A stretch of DNA of 64,000 nucleotides from Polyangiaceae bacterium (GCA_016933275.1 JAFGBI010000216.1:1-64000); one strand, 5' to 3'. Shown: positions 25,081-33,927, counted from the first letter of the stretch. Numbers and translations are program-made. The notes: generated by a model not told the origin, from the letters alone.

Positions 25081-26067
25081 ATGACCGTACTCCTCTCTGG
25101 TGGATCGGGTTTCCTCGGCTCGCACATCGCGGAGCAGCTCTCGCTGGCGGGCCGCCGGGTTCGCGCGCTGGTTCGCAAGAGCAGCGATACTCGATTCCTT
25201 GCCACGCTCCCCGGTGTCGAGCTCGTCGATGCCTCGATGGCCGATCGCGACGCCATCGTTCGTGCGGCGGCCGGGGTCACTGCGATCGTTCACTGCGCCG
25301 GTCTCGTCAAGGCGCGGACCGAGGAGGAGTATTACCGGGTGAACGTCGGAGGCACCGAGAACATGCTGGCGGCAGCCGTCGCGGCGGCCCCGGGCCTTCG
25401 CCGCTTCGTCCACGTGTCGAGCCTCACCGTCGCGGGGCCGAGTGACCATCAGGGGACGCCCGTGACCGCGGACACCCCGCCCCGTCCCCTCACGGCATAC
25501 GGGCGGAGCAAGCGCGCTGCGGAACGCGTCGTGCTGGCGAAGAAGGATGAGCTTCCGGTTACTATCCTCCGTCCCGCGGCCATCTATGGCCCGCGGGACC
25601 GCGAGATCCTCGCCTTCTTCAAGGCGGTACAAGCGCGGGTCCTGCCGTACTTCGGGTCGACCCAGAACCGAATGAGCATGGTTCACGGTGCCGACGCGGG
25701 GGCCGCTTGCATCGCCGCCATCGAGGCCGATGTGGCGAGCGGTGCCGTCTACTTCATCGACGACGGCGCCGTCCACACGATGGCCGAGCTGATCGAGGCG
25801 GTCGAGGGAGCGCTCGGGAAGCGGGCCTTCTTGCGGATGCCGCTCCCAGAGTTTTTGGTGCGCACGGTCGCGTTCGGGAGCGAGCTCTACGGCAAGGCCA
25901 CCGACCAGGCGCAGATGCTGACTCGCGACAAGTGCAACGAGCTGTTCCGGCAGTGGGTCTGCGATGGCGCACCGGCGCGTCGCGACCTCGGCTGGGAGCC
26001 GAAGATCGAGATCCGCGAGGGGATCCGCCGGACCGCGGCCTGGTATCGCGAGGCGGGTTGGATCTGA
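25081..26067 (+). CDS. cerR: NAD(P)-dependent extended SDR, ceramide reductase-like
   Basis: This 328-residue protein begins MTVLLSGGSGFLGSHIAEQL with the glycine-rich NAD(P) loop (residues 7-13). Active-site residues are S113/S114 in VHVSSL and Y140-x3-K144 in TAYGRSK. The extended-SDR substrate region follows (RPAAIYGPRDREIL). In Caulobacter the equivalent, CerR, reduces the 3-keto group in ceramide synthesis. Here it starts 2 bp after bcerS, so it is almost certainly co-transcribed. Generic sugar epimerase is the fallback annotation; context decides for the sphingolipid role. Confidence 0.72.
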   Translation: MTVLLSGGSGFLGSHIAEQLSLAGRRVRALVRKSSDTRFLATLPGVELVDASMADRDAIVRAAAGVTAIVHCAGLVKARTEEEYYRVNVGGTENMLAAAVAAAPGLRRFVHVSSLTVAGPSDHQGTPVTADTPPRPLTAYGRSKRAAERVVLAKKDELPVTILRPAAIYGPRDREILAFFKAVQARVLPYFGSTQNRMSMVHGADAGAACIAAIEADVASGAVYFIDDGAVHTMAELIEAVEGALGKRAFLRMPLPEFLVRTVAFGSELYGKATDQAQMLTRDKCNELFRQWVCDGAPARRDLGWEPKIEIREGIRRTAAWYREAGWI

Positions 26068-26200
26068 CCCGTGGCCTGGCGAAGGCACCGCGTCGTGAGC
26101 GGGCGGGGTTGGGGGTGCGCCGGCCTCCTCTTCAGGAGTGATCGACCGCAGGCAGCGTCACCGAGCTGCCTTCCGTTCGGCCCCTGCCGGCTGGGGTGCG
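26068..26200. other. intergenic region after cerR
   Basis: GC-rich stretch between the cerR stop and the truncated module B. It contains no recognised gene, promoter or terminator. Confidence 0.4.
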
Positions 26201-26271
26201 TCAGAGCACCGATCGGGTTGCCAAGAGCACCGGCGGCCCGGGCGAGATCCGCTGCCGATTCGGTGCTCTAG
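26201..26271 (+). repeat. module B, copy with the hairpin deleted
   Basis: 71 bp with the module B ends (CAGAGCACCGAT at the left, TCGGTGCTCTAG at the right) but without the central hairpin found in the 118-bp copies. The left half matches through GGTTGCCAAGAGCA. It abuts module C at 26271. Confidence 0.75.
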
Positions 26272-26313
26272 GTTGTTGATTTGACGAAGCAATCGACCTG
26301 ATTGCTGCTCTAG
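26271..26313 (+). repeat. module C palindrome, copy 3
   Basis: GTTGTTGATTTGACG then AGCAATCGACCTGATTGCT, ending GCTCTAG; one change from the copy 1 core (AATCGACC). It follows the truncated module B directly and lies 17 bp past the end of the convergent gene at 26331. Confidence 0.85.
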
Positions 26314-26330
26314 CGACGGGCGCGACGAGT

Positions 26331-26900
26331 TCAGGAACCGAGACGGTAGAACATGGCGCCCGCCACGTGGAGGGCGGTGGGTTCGTTCCGAAGCTTCTTG
26401 CCCAGGGCCTCGATGGCTTCCGCGTCCACGTACAACCCGGGACCCCACCCTTCGCGCGTCGGGTCGTGCTGAGCGGCGGTGTCCGCGTAGAGCGCGCGAC
26501 GTAGCGCCTCGCTCGAGTGCGCGACGCGATAGACCAGGGTGTCCTTCGCGCATTCTACCCCAGGCAGCTCAGGAGCCGTCCCTTCCTCGGCGATCCATCG
26601 GCTGCCGTGCGTCAGCACCGCGATTGTCGTGAAACCCGCCGTATCTACCGCGGCGCGCCATCCGCGCAGCCACTCGATCGGGTCTCGGGTCTCGTCGCTC
26701 TCCGCGATCTCGAGGTAGACGGCGTGCCCGAGATCCACTGCTTGTACGTTGTCACCGAGCCGCTCCTCGGCGAGCCAGGTGACGGCCGCCAGGTGGAAGC
26801 CCTCGAGCCTTGCCGAGAACTCTCCTGGTTCGCACGAATACTCGTCGTTCTCGATCGTATGGTACCCGAGCAGGAGGCCGAAGGCGTTCTCGTCGATCAT
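26331..26900 (-). CDS. hypothetical cytosolic protein
   Basis: This 189-residue acidic protein starts at the ATG overlapping the stop of the upstream membrane-protein gene (ATGA, 26897-26900), which supports the start and coupling. It has no signal peptide or membrane helix. Features include LLLGYHTIENDEYS, a Trp-rich middle (DPIEWLRGWRAAV) and LHVAGAMFYRLGS at the end. No family recognised. It is third in the minus-strand row trpE, PGPGW-like protein, this gene. Confidence 0.6.
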   Translation of the reverse strand: MIDENAFGLLLGYHTIENDEYSCEPGEFSARLEGFHLAAVTWLAEERLGDNVQAVDLGHAVYLEIAESDETRDPIEWLRGWRAAVDTAGFTTIAVLTHGSRWIAEEGTAPELPGVECAKDTLVYRVAHSSEALRRALYADTAAQHDPTREGWGPGLYVDAEAIEALGKKLRNEPTALHVAGAMFYRLGS

Positions 26901-27352
26901 GGCAGCGGTCGCGAGTCCGAATCGGGGGGAGGGAGGACGAACGGTGTCGCACCGACGGCCCGCCGCCAAGCATCGACCGCCTGGCGGACCCGCGGTAGGC
27001 CCACGATTCGTCGAAGGATCGCTCGTCGCCCCGGGAAATCGAGGAGAACGAGGCTGGCGACGATGGTGAGGATCCCCTGTCCCGGCAGCACCAGCATCGC
27101 GATGCCGAGCCCTAGGAGCACGAGGCCGAAGAGGTTTCGACCCACGCATTCGAGCGTGGCAACCCAAGACCGGGGCCGGTCCGCCCCGTCGCTCGCGAAG
27201 TAGTCTGCGGGCAACCGGCGCAACATCATCGGCACGATGGCCACGCTCGCCACCAAGAGGAGGAGTGAACCGACGAAGAGCCCGGCTGCCACCTCGGAAC
27301 GCGACAGAAGCTCCCAGGTCCAGATTCCACTGCGTTGGAGCCGCGTGAGCAC
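26897..27352 (-). CDS. PGPGW-type two-TM membrane protein
   Basis: This 151-residue protein (GTG start) has a first hydrophobic segment at about 23-45 (AAGLFVGSLLLLVASVAIVPMML) and a second pair around 77-105 reading LFGLVLLGLGIAMLVLPGQGILTIVASLVLLDFPGRR. The LVLPGQG...LLDFP pattern matches the putative transmembrane PGPGW family. Function is unknown. It begins 12 bp after the trpE stop and its end overlaps the next start, so all three form one transcript. Confidence 0.65.
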   Translation of the reverse strand: MLTRLQRSGIWTWELLSRSEVAAGLFVGSLLLLVASVAIVPMMLRRLPADYFASDGADRPRSWVATLECVGRNLFGLVLLGLGIAMLVLPGQGILTIVASLVLLDFPGRRAILRRIVGLPRVRQAVDAWRRAVGATPFVLPPPDSDSRPLP

Positions 27353-27364
27353 CGCGAACCCCGA

Positions 27365-28726
27365 CTAGCGAACGGCGCGTGCCGACCGAATGGCCGCCAG
27401 CGCCGCGCGCGCCTTGTTGCGGGTCTCCTTGGCTTCGAGTCGCGGCACGCTGTCGGCGACGATTCCGGCCCCCGCGGTGACCTCGAACCGCCCGTGCTGC
27501 ATGATGACGGTTCGGATCGCGATCGCGAAGTCCATCTCCGAGCCGGGGCTGACGTAGCCGACCGCACCGCCATAGACGCCGCGGGGGCGAGTCTCGAGCT
27601 CGCGGATGATCTGCATCGCGCGAACCTTCGGCGCCCCCGAGAGTGTGCCCGCCGGGAAGGTTGCCCGGAGCACGTCCCACGAGTCGACTCCCGGCCGCAG
27701 GCGTCCTTCGACCTCGCTGACGATGTGCATCACGTGGCTGAACCGCTCGACCTTCATGTTGACCGGGATGGCCACGGTCCCCGGCTCGCTCACGCGTCCG
27801 ATGTCGTTGCGTGCGAGATCGATTAGCATTACATGTTCAGCACGTTCCTTGGGGTCGGCGAGCATCTCGGCGGACAGCGCTTGGTCCTCGTCGGGGGTAC
27901 GCCCTCGCCGTCGCGTGCCGGCGATGGGGCGCAGGTAGACTTGACGTCCCTCTACCCGCACCAACGTTTCCGGGCTCGCCCCGGCCACCGCGACGGCGGG
28001 GGCGTCCGGTGTGGCTGGCAGCTCGAGGAGGTACATGTACGGTGCGGGCGACAGCACCCGGAGTGAACGGTACACGTCGAACGGATCGGCCTCGCCCACG
28101 GGCGTCGAGAAGGTGCGTGCGGGCACCACCTGAAAGGCGTCGCCGGCGAGGATGTACTCCTTCACGCGATCGACCACCCGTCCGTAGTCCTCGTCGGACA
28201 TGCTGACGTCGGTGTCGTCCGGGATCGCGTCCGGATCGGGCGGCGGTAGCGCGCGGAGCGGACGTACCTTCTGCAGATCCGCCTCGGCGCGTTCGAGGTC
28301 GCCGGCTTCGGTGGCGGCGATGGTCGCCGTGTGGCTCAGGTTGTCGAAGACGACCACCGTCGCGTTGCCGACGAGCCGGGCCACCGGGGCGTCGAAGCCC
28401 GGCCAGGACTCGACCTTGGTGGCGTAATGGACGATGTCGTACGCCACGAGCCCCACGTGCGCCTTGGCGAACCGGCGCGCGACCTCGGATTCCGACTCGC
28501 CACCGGTGGGTAGGAGCTGCGAGAGCCTCGCGAAGGGGTCGACTTCGCCACCCGGGCGCACCACCACCTGGGATCGCGGCCGGTAGCCGAGGATCGAGTA
28601 CCGCCCCCAACGCTCACCGGCCACCACGCTCTCGAGCAAGAACGCTCCAGCGCCCGCGCTGCTCCGGAGCGAGGCATATGCGCCCACTGGCGTGATGCCA
28701 TCCACGACAAGGGTTTTCGTGAACAC
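27365..28726 (-). CDS. trpE: anthranilate synthase component I
   Basis: This 453-residue protein (GTG start) has the N-terminal feedback element LLES (residues 30-33) that binds tryptophan in TrpE, and the chorismate-binding core: PIAGTRRRG, DPKERAEHVMLIDLARNDIGRV, MHIVSEVEGRL, PAGTLSGAPKVRAMQII and GGAVGYVSPGSEMDFAIAIRT. It converts chorismate to anthranilate with ammonia from TrpG. No trpG, trpD or trpC gene is nearby; instead two hypothetical genes follow. The LLES motif and ALLxGRRR-type core favour TrpE over PabB or MenF. Confidence 0.9.
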   Translation of the reverse strand: MFTKTLVVDGITPVGAYASLRSSAGAGAFLLESVVAGERWGRYSILGYRPRSQVVVRPGGEVDPFARLSQLLPTGGESESEVARRFAKAHVGLVAYDIVHYATKVESWPGFDAPVARLVGNATVVVFDNLSHTATIAATEAGDLERAEADLQKVRPLRALPPPDPDAIPDDTDVSMSDEDYGRVVDRVKEYILAGDAFQVVPARTFSTPVGEADPFDVYRSLRVLSPAPYMYLLELPATPDAPAVAVAGASPETLVRVEGRQVYLRPIAGTRRRGRTPDEDQALSAEMLADPKERAEHVMLIDLARNDIGRVSEPGTVAIPVNMKVERFSHVMHIVSEVEGRLRPGVDSWDVLRATFPAGTLSGAPKVRAMQIIRELETRPRGVYGGAVGYVSPGSEMDFAIAIRTVIMQHGRFEVTAGAGIVADSVPRLEAKETRNKARAALAAIRSARAVR

Positions 28727-28801
28727 GAAGCGCAGGCTACCATAAGGCTTCGTGGCCAGCGTACCGGCTGAGCCCGGAACGTCTACCCGCGCTGGGGATG
28801 C

Positions 28802-28807
28802 AGGAGG
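28802..28807 (+). promoter_or_regulatory. strong Shine-Dalgarno deciding the start of the 28813 gene
   Basis: AGGAGG five bases upstream of ATG 28813. An earlier in-frame ATG at 28798 has no such site, so 28813 is taken as the start. Confidence 0.7.
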
Positions 28808-28812
28808 ATGCC

Positions 28813-29334
28813 ATGGAAAGAACGTTTGTCCCGCGGGTCGGACTGCTCGTCGTGCTCGCGCTCGTCGCCGCCTGCGGGCGGGGCAAGCGGCCCTTGCTTC
28901 CGCTTCGCGACACGGAGGGGAGAAGCTTCGAGGCTCGCTGCGATCCGCAGCGGGGCTGTCAGGTCAAACAGACTGGAGGACCACGAGACCCGAGCGGACG
29001 AACCGATCTCGTCATCCATCGGCAGTCCCTCCTGACGGCCATCTGCAACGTCGCTGCCGGGGTGAAGGAGCGCGAAGACGTCCGTGACTGCCGCGCGCTC
29101 CAGTGCGATACGGACCGCAACTGCCCACCGGAGCCCGGGGGTCCGCGGTACGGCCACTGCGTCGACGGCTTCTGTGTCGACCCGGCCGGCACGCTCCAAG
29201 CGGACGATTCGATCCTATACTGTCTCGCGGGCAAGGGACTCGGCAGGGAGGCACCCAACCAGGTAGAGGCCTACGCGATCGGTCTCAATTGCGGGAGTCC
29301 GTGCACAATACCGAGGATCTGCAAACGCCGCTGA
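28813..29334 (+). CDS. Cys-rich lipoprotein, hypothetical
   Basis: This 173-residue protein starts 5 bp after AGGAGG. The signal ends VAAC (Cys 21). The mature part begins with a Lys/Arg patch (GRGKRPLLPL) and has 12 cysteines, including CDPQRGC, CRALQCDTDRNC and GHCVDGFCVDP, then a final CGSPCTIPRIC. The C-x-x-D-x-x-C loops recur in other lipoproteins of this window. It is transcribed away from trpE. No enzymatic motif is seen. Confidence 0.65.
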   Translation: MERTFVPRVGLLVVLALVAACGRGKRPLLPLRDTEGRSFEARCDPQRGCQVKQTGGPRDPSGRTDLVIHRQSLLTAICNVAAGVKEREDVRDCRALQCDTDRNCPPEPGGPRYGHCVDGFCVDPAGTLQADDSILYCLAGKGLGREAPNQVEAYAIGLNCGSPCTIPRICKRR

Positions 29335-29445
29335 GGCGAGGATTCCCCTGCGTTCCCAGGAAACGTCGCGGCACCTCGCGTGCCGGCCCGCCGATCGGGT
29401 CTGGTGCGCTGCCGTCGTCTTCGGTAGGCTCCCGCCGCCCTCCTG

Positions 29446-31116
29446 ATGCCTGAGATCCAGTCCCTTCGTGCGAGCGTGGTGCTTGCTGCCTACGCCGAGT
29501 CAGTGATTGATGCCGGTCGCGTTCTCGTCGTCGGTGAGGCGACCACGCCGCTCGTCGAGCGCTTGCTCGAGCGCGGCGCCAGGCTGGTGCATGTCGTCGA
29601 CGCGGATCCGACCCGGGTCGCCGAGGCGGCTACGCGCAACAGCGATGGTCATGTGTCGTTTGCGCCCCTCGGTCCCGGCGGCTTGCCCATTCGGGATGGC
29701 GCCTTCGACGTCGCGATCGTGGAGAACCTCGCGACCTTCTCCGAGCCTGCCCAGGTGCTGCGCCAGGTTCAGCGCGCGATCGGCGTCCGAGGCACCGCCC
29801 TGGTCGCGAGCCCGAACCCGGACTGCCGCGCTCGGCTATTGCCGGTGGTCGACCCGGGGAAGGTGCCCGACTACTACGCCTTCTACGATCTCGTCACCGA
29901 CGTATTCGACGACGTCAGGATGCTCGGTCAGGCGCCGTTCGTCGGCTACGCCGTGGTCGATTTCGCCCCGGAGGAGGAGATCGAACCGATCCTCGACACG
30001 GAGTTCGTTCCTGGTGGCGCCGAGGAGGCGGAGTGGTTCGTCGCTGTCGCGGCCGGAGGCGGAGCATCGTTCGAAGCCTTCACGGTCGTGCAGCTCTCCG
30101 CGCGAGAGGTTACGGGGGTCGGGCGCAGCGATTCGCAGGAGCAGCAGCTGCGAGCGGCACGAGCTGCGGAACGCCAGGCTCGGGACCGGCTCGCGGAGCT
30201 CGAAGCAGAGCTCTTACGCCGCCAGGCCGGGGCGCCCGCGAAGGAGCGGGCAGATCGCCTGGCGAAGCTCGAGGCGGAGCTCACGCGCCACGAGCAGTGG
30301 TCGCAGAAGCTCGAGGACCGCGCGGCCACAGCCGATGCCCGCGCCGACGCGGTGCAGGCGGAGCTCGATGCGGCGGAGGAGCGGCTCGTCGCCATGACCC
30401 GCGATCTCGCCGGTGCTCGCGCGGACCTCGAGGCGGAGCGCCGTCGCTGCCGCGAAGCGGTATCCGCCAGCGAAGCGGCGCGGACGGAGCGGGCACAACT
30501 GGCGGCGGCGGTCGCCGCCGCGCAAGCGCGTGCCCAGGAGGCCGAGGCTGCCCTCGCGGGGGAGGCGGCACGGAGAGCTGCCGACAGCGCGCGCCTCGCC
30601 GAACTCCAGGGGATCGACGAGCAGGCAGCGACGGACATCGCGTCGCTTGAGCGGCAGTTGCTCGAGCGGGGCGCCGTCGTCCAGTCACTCGAGCAAGCAG
30701 CGCGCGAGGCTGCCCGTGCCGGTGCCGAGCTCATCGCGGAGGTCGAACGTCTTCGGACGGAGCAGGAGACGCTGGCGCTCCGTGAGACGGCCGAGGATCT
30801 TGGCCGAAGGAACGTGGAGCTCGTCGCCGACCTTCAAGCCGCTCATTGGTCGCTCGCTGCCGCCCGCTCCGAGCTGGCACGGCTCCGCTCCATGACGGCG
30901 ACGGCGGCCACCACCGTCGGAACGTCGGCCGCTGCGCCGGACGCGGTGGCCGATGGCGTTGGCGAGGTGCTTTCCATTGCGGAGGCGGCAGTTGGTGAAC
31001 CAGTCGCCGTGCCAGAACAGCCGCGGGCCCAAGGGCCAGCGACCATGGTGGCGACCACCTCCGTCGAAACGGAGCAAACCGTGGCGGCCGAGGTGGAGCC
31101 GCCGACCGAGCGTTGA
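29446..31116 (+). CDS. methyltransferase-fold (probably inactive) plus long coiled-coil protein
   Basis: This 556-residue protein has an N-terminal Rossmann domain (about 1-225) laid out like a class I SAM methyltransferase: VLVVGEATTPLVERLLERGARLVHVVDADP, VSFAPLGPGGLPIRDGAFDVAIVENLATF and LRQVQRAIGVRGTALV. Motif I lacks the GxGxG needed to hold SAM, so catalysis is doubtful. Residues about 225-480 form a very long Ala/Glu/Arg coiled coil (heptads such as RLAELEAELLRRQ, RLAKLEAELTRH), followed by an Ala/Val-rich tail. A catalytically degenerate globular head joined to a coiled-coil rod recalls myxobacterial scaffold proteins such as AglZ and FrzS, but the head is different. It lies 54 bp before dnaJ. 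Confidence 0.7.
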   Translation: MPEIQSLRASVVLAAYAESVIDAGRVLVVGEATTPLVERLLERGARLVHVVDADPTRVAEAATRNSDGHVSFAPLGPGGLPIRDGAFDVAIVENLATFSEPAQVLRQVQRAIGVRGTALVASPNPDCRARLLPVVDPGKVPDYYAFYDLVTDVFDDVRMLGQAPFVGYAVVDFAPEEEIEPILDTEFVPGGAEEAEWFVAVAAGGGASFEAFTVVQLSAREVTGVGRSDSQEQQLRAARAAERQARDRLAELEAELLRRQAGAPAKERADRLAKLEAELTRHEQWSQKLEDRAATADARADAVQAELDAAEERLVAMTRDLAGARADLEAERRRCREAVSASEAARTERAQLAAAVAAAQARAQEAEAALAGEAARRAADSARLAELQGIDEQAATDIASLERQLLERGAVVQSLEQAAREAARAGAELIAEVERLRTEQETLALRETAEDLGRRNVELVADLQAAHWSLAAARSELARLRSMTATAATTVGTSAAAPDAVADGVGEVLSIAEAAVGEPVAVPEQPRAQGPATMVATTSVETEQTVAAEVEPPTER

Positions 31117-31170
31117 CAGTGAAGAGCGAAGCCTTAGCTTCCCCAGCGCATTTGTCCGTCAGACGCCCCG

Positions 31171-32265
31171 ATGAGCCAGAAACGAGATTACTACGATGTC
31201 CTCGGGGTGGCGCGTGACGCGAGCGAGGACGACATCCGCAAGGCCTGGCGTCAGGCTGCGCTCAAGCACCATCCCGACCGGAACCAAGGGGACGCTGAAG
31301 CCGAGGCTCGGTTCAAGGAGGCACACGAGGCCTTCCAGGTGCTGTCCGATGGTGACAAGCGGAGGAACTACGACCGATTCGGGCATGCTGGCGTGGACGG
31401 AATGGGGGCGGGCAGTGCCGACATCGGAGACATCCTGAGCCAGTTTCAGGACATGTTCTCTGACTTTTTCGGGGGTTTCGGGGGTTTCGGCGGTGCGAGT
31501 CGGCGGCGGGGTCCCCAGCCGGGCCAGGACGTGCGGACCGACGCGACCATCTCCCTTGCCGACACCATGACCGGGACCAAGCGGGAGGTCAGTGTGCGTG
31601 GGGTGGCACCGTGTGAGACCTGCGCGGGATCTGGTTCGGAGCCCGGACATGCGGCGGAGACCTGTACGAGTTGCCAGGGCTCGGGACAGGTGACCACGCA
31701 GCGTGGATTCATGCTGTTCACCACCAACTGTCCCACCTGTGGCGGCGCAGGTCGGCGGATCACCCATCCTTGTGCGGCATGCCACGGAGCGGGAAGGGTG
31801 GAAAAATCCCGAGTCGTCCTGGTGACCTTCCCGGCCGGGATAGACTCGGGGCAGCGTCTCCGCGTGCCGGGGCAGGGGATGGCTGGTGCACCCGGCGCTC
31901 CTTCGGGTGATCTCTACGTTGACGTGCAGGTCGGGCGCGATGAGACGTTCGAGCGTCGGGGGTACGATTTGGTCGCCCGTGAGCGGGTGAGCTTCGCGGA
32001 TGCTGCCCTCGGGTGTGAGCTCGAGATCGAGCTCCCCGATGCGTCTTCGGTCACCGTCGAGGTGAAATCCGGGACACAACCGGGCACGGTGTTGACCGTG
32101 AAGGGACGGGGGATCCCGCGCCTCGATCACCGCGGCCGTGGCGACGTACACGTCGTGGTGGAGGTGGCCGTCCCCAAACGGCTCTCCAAGCGAGCGCGCA
32201 AGCTCATCGAGGAGCTCGACGCCGAGCTCAACCGTTCGGGAGAGCGATCGGCCAAGACCGGCTGA
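31171..32265 (+). CDS. dnaJ: molecular chaperone DnaJ
   Basis: This 364-residue protein has a J domain with HPD (KRDYYDVLGVARDASEDDI, HHPDRNQGD), a Gly/Phe region (FFGGFGGFGG), four zinc-binding repeats (CETCAGSG, CTSCQGSG, CPTCGGAG, CAACHGAG) and the C-terminal substrate domains with the LYVDVQV and GRGIPRL motifs. It is therefore a type I Hsp40 that stimulates DnaK. No dnaK or grpE is adjacent. Length is near the family norm of about 375. Confidence 0.94.
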   Translation: MSQKRDYYDVLGVARDASEDDIRKAWRQAALKHHPDRNQGDAEAEARFKEAHEAFQVLSDGDKRRNYDRFGHAGVDGMGAGSADIGDILSQFQDMFSDFFGGFGGFGGASRRRGPQPGQDVRTDATISLADTMTGTKREVSVRGVAPCETCAGSGSEPGHAAETCTSCQGSGQVTTQRGFMLFTTNCPTCGGAGRRITHPCAACHGAGRVEKSRVVLVTFPAGIDSGQRLRVPGQGMAGAPGAPSGDLYVDVQVGRDETFERRGYDLVARERVSFADAALGCELEIELPDASSVTVEVKSGTQPGTVLTVKGRGIPRLDHRGRGDVHVVVEVAVPKRLSKRARKLIEELDAELNRSGERSAKTG

Positions 32266-32354
32266 GCGCACCCATCGAACCGCCCCTGCCACCGACCAAC
32301 CATCGGCTGCGGGCCGTCGTGTTGGCGGGGCCCTTGGTGCGAGGTCGGCCACCC

Positions 32355-33746
32355 CTACCTGCTCACGCCGCCGCGGCCCCCCGTGGGATTGGGTGGCGCG
32401 ACCGGCGATGGAGCGGCCGCGCTCCTCGAGTGGGGCGGGCCCCCATGGCGTGACGCCAATGTGCCGAGGGCGGCCAGCGTCGCTTCGAAGTCGCTCGATT
32501 CTTCGGGCGACTGCGCGAGAAGGCGCTCGATCTCGGGTTGGGCCGATATCGCTCGATCGAGCCGCGGATCGGTGCCGCGCGTGTAGGCGCCGAGCGCGAT
32601 CAGATCGCGTTTCTCCTCGAATGCAGCGATGAGACCCCGCAATCGGACGGCGCTCGCTCGGTGTTCGAGCGTCGTGATCGCGTCCATCGTGCGAGAGACG
32701 GACCCTACCACGTCGATGGCCGGGAAGCGGCCGCGTTCGGCGATTTCTCGGGCGAGCACGATGTGGCCGTCGAGGATGGCTCGGACCTCGTCGGTGATCG
32801 GCTCGTCGAGATCATCGCCCTCGACCAGCACGGTGTAGATGGCCGTGATGCTCCCACATTCGCCCTGGCCGCTCCGTTCGAGGAGGCGTGGCAAGAGAGC
32901 GAACACGCTCGGTGGATAGCCCCGGCGAACTGGGGGCTCTCCTGCAGCGAGGCCGACCTCGCGCTGCGCTCGAGCGACGCGGGTGACGGAGTCCACGAGC
33001 AGGAGCACGCTCGCCCCTTGGTCACGGAAGAACTCTGCTTGCGCAGTGGCCACCTGTGCCGCGCGGAGTCGCTCGAGCGCGGGGGCGTCGCTAGTGGCCG
33101 CCACCACCACGGCGCGTCGCCGTCCCTCATCGCCGAGCGCACGCGCCAGGAACTCCGACACCTCACGTCCGCGTTCGCCCACGAGCGCGACCACGACCAC
33201 GTCGGCGCTCGTTCCGCGACCGATGGCGCCGAGTAGCGTACTTTTCCCCACTCCCGAGCCCGCGAAGAGCCCAATCCGTTGTCCGACCCCCACCGTGAGG
33301 AACCCGTCGATCGCGCGCACACCCGTGGCCAGCGGCTCGCGAACCGGGCGTCGGCCTAGCGGAGGTGGTGGCGTGCGATCGACGACGACAGCCGTGAGGC
33401 CCGGAGGCAACGGCGCGCCGTCGATCGGCCGTCCGAGGCCGTCGAGGACGCGGCCGAGCAATTGACGACCGGCGCCGACCCGGAGTGGCATCCCCGTTCC
33501 CTCGACGCGATCATCGGGGCCGACACCGGCAGCGTCCCCGAGCGGGATGGCGATCGAGCCGTCCGTCGTGAACCCGACGATCTCGGCGAGGAGCGGGTCT
33601 CCCCGGCGCTCGATCACCACCACGTCGCCGATGCGGGCACCGGGTAGCGAGAGGCGGAGGCTGAGCCCCGTAACACCGAGGACGCTGCCCCTCGTCCTCG
33701 CTGCGGGCGAACGGGCCAGGTGCTCTCGGATGGCGTCGAGATCCAC
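32355..33746 (-). CDS. FliI/SctN-type rotary secretion ATPase, orphan
   Basis: This 463-residue protein is built like FliI, SctN and F1-beta ATPases: an N-terminal beta-barrel (LSLPGARIGDVVVIERR), the P-loop GSGVGKST (163-170), ERGREV (191-196), Walker B VLLLVDS (247-253), then RRGYPPSVFALLPRLLERSG and AIYTVLVEGDDLDEPITDEVRAILDGHIVL. The YTVLVEGDD stretch is typical of flagellar and type III secretion ATPases. It would energise export of unfolded substrates. No flagellar or type III structural gene is in the window, and its flanks are dnaJ (convergent) and a lipoprotein (divergent), so its partners are elsewhere or it is a relic. The C-terminus is Pro-rich. Confidence 0.85.
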   Translation of the reverse strand: MDLDAIREHLARSPAARTRGSVLGVTGLSLRLSLPGARIGDVVVIERRGDPLLAEIVGFTTDGSIAIPLGDAAGVGPDDRVEGTGMPLRVGAGRQLLGRVLDGLGRPIDGAPLPPGLTAVVVDRTPPPPLGRRPVREPLATGVRAIDGFLTVGVGQRIGLFAGSGVGKSTLLGAIGRGTSADVVVVALVGERGREVSEFLARALGDEGRRRAVVVAATSDAPALERLRAAQVATAQAEFFRDQGASVLLLVDSVTRVARAQREVGLAAGEPPVRRGYPPSVFALLPRLLERSGQGECGSITAIYTVLVEGDDLDEPITDEVRAILDGHIVLAREIAERGRFPAIDVVGSVSRTMDAITTLEHRASAVRLRGLIAAFEEKRDLIALGAYTRGTDPRLDRAISAQPEIERLLAQSPEESSDFEATLAALGTLASRHGGPPHSRSAAAPSPVAPPNPTGGRGGVSR

Positions 33747-33927
33747 GAAGGCGGAGGGTACCGCCGATGGCCGGCTCCGCCCATCAGATCGCCCCCGGAA
33801 AGGCCCACCGAAGAGAGAGGCGGGGGGATTTGGCGGGTGCCGGGAGCAGGGGAGGGCTCAGTGCTCTGGGACCTATGCCACGAGAGACTGGTTGCCATGG
33901 GCCCGGCCCTGGTGCGACCCTTGGCGG

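Noticed and set aside
27365-28726. Complete tryptophan operon
   Set aside because: Only trpE is recognisable; the two coupled downstream genes are hypothetical.
32355-33746. Type III secretion or flagellar cluster
   Set aside because: Only the ATPase is present; neighbours are unrelated.
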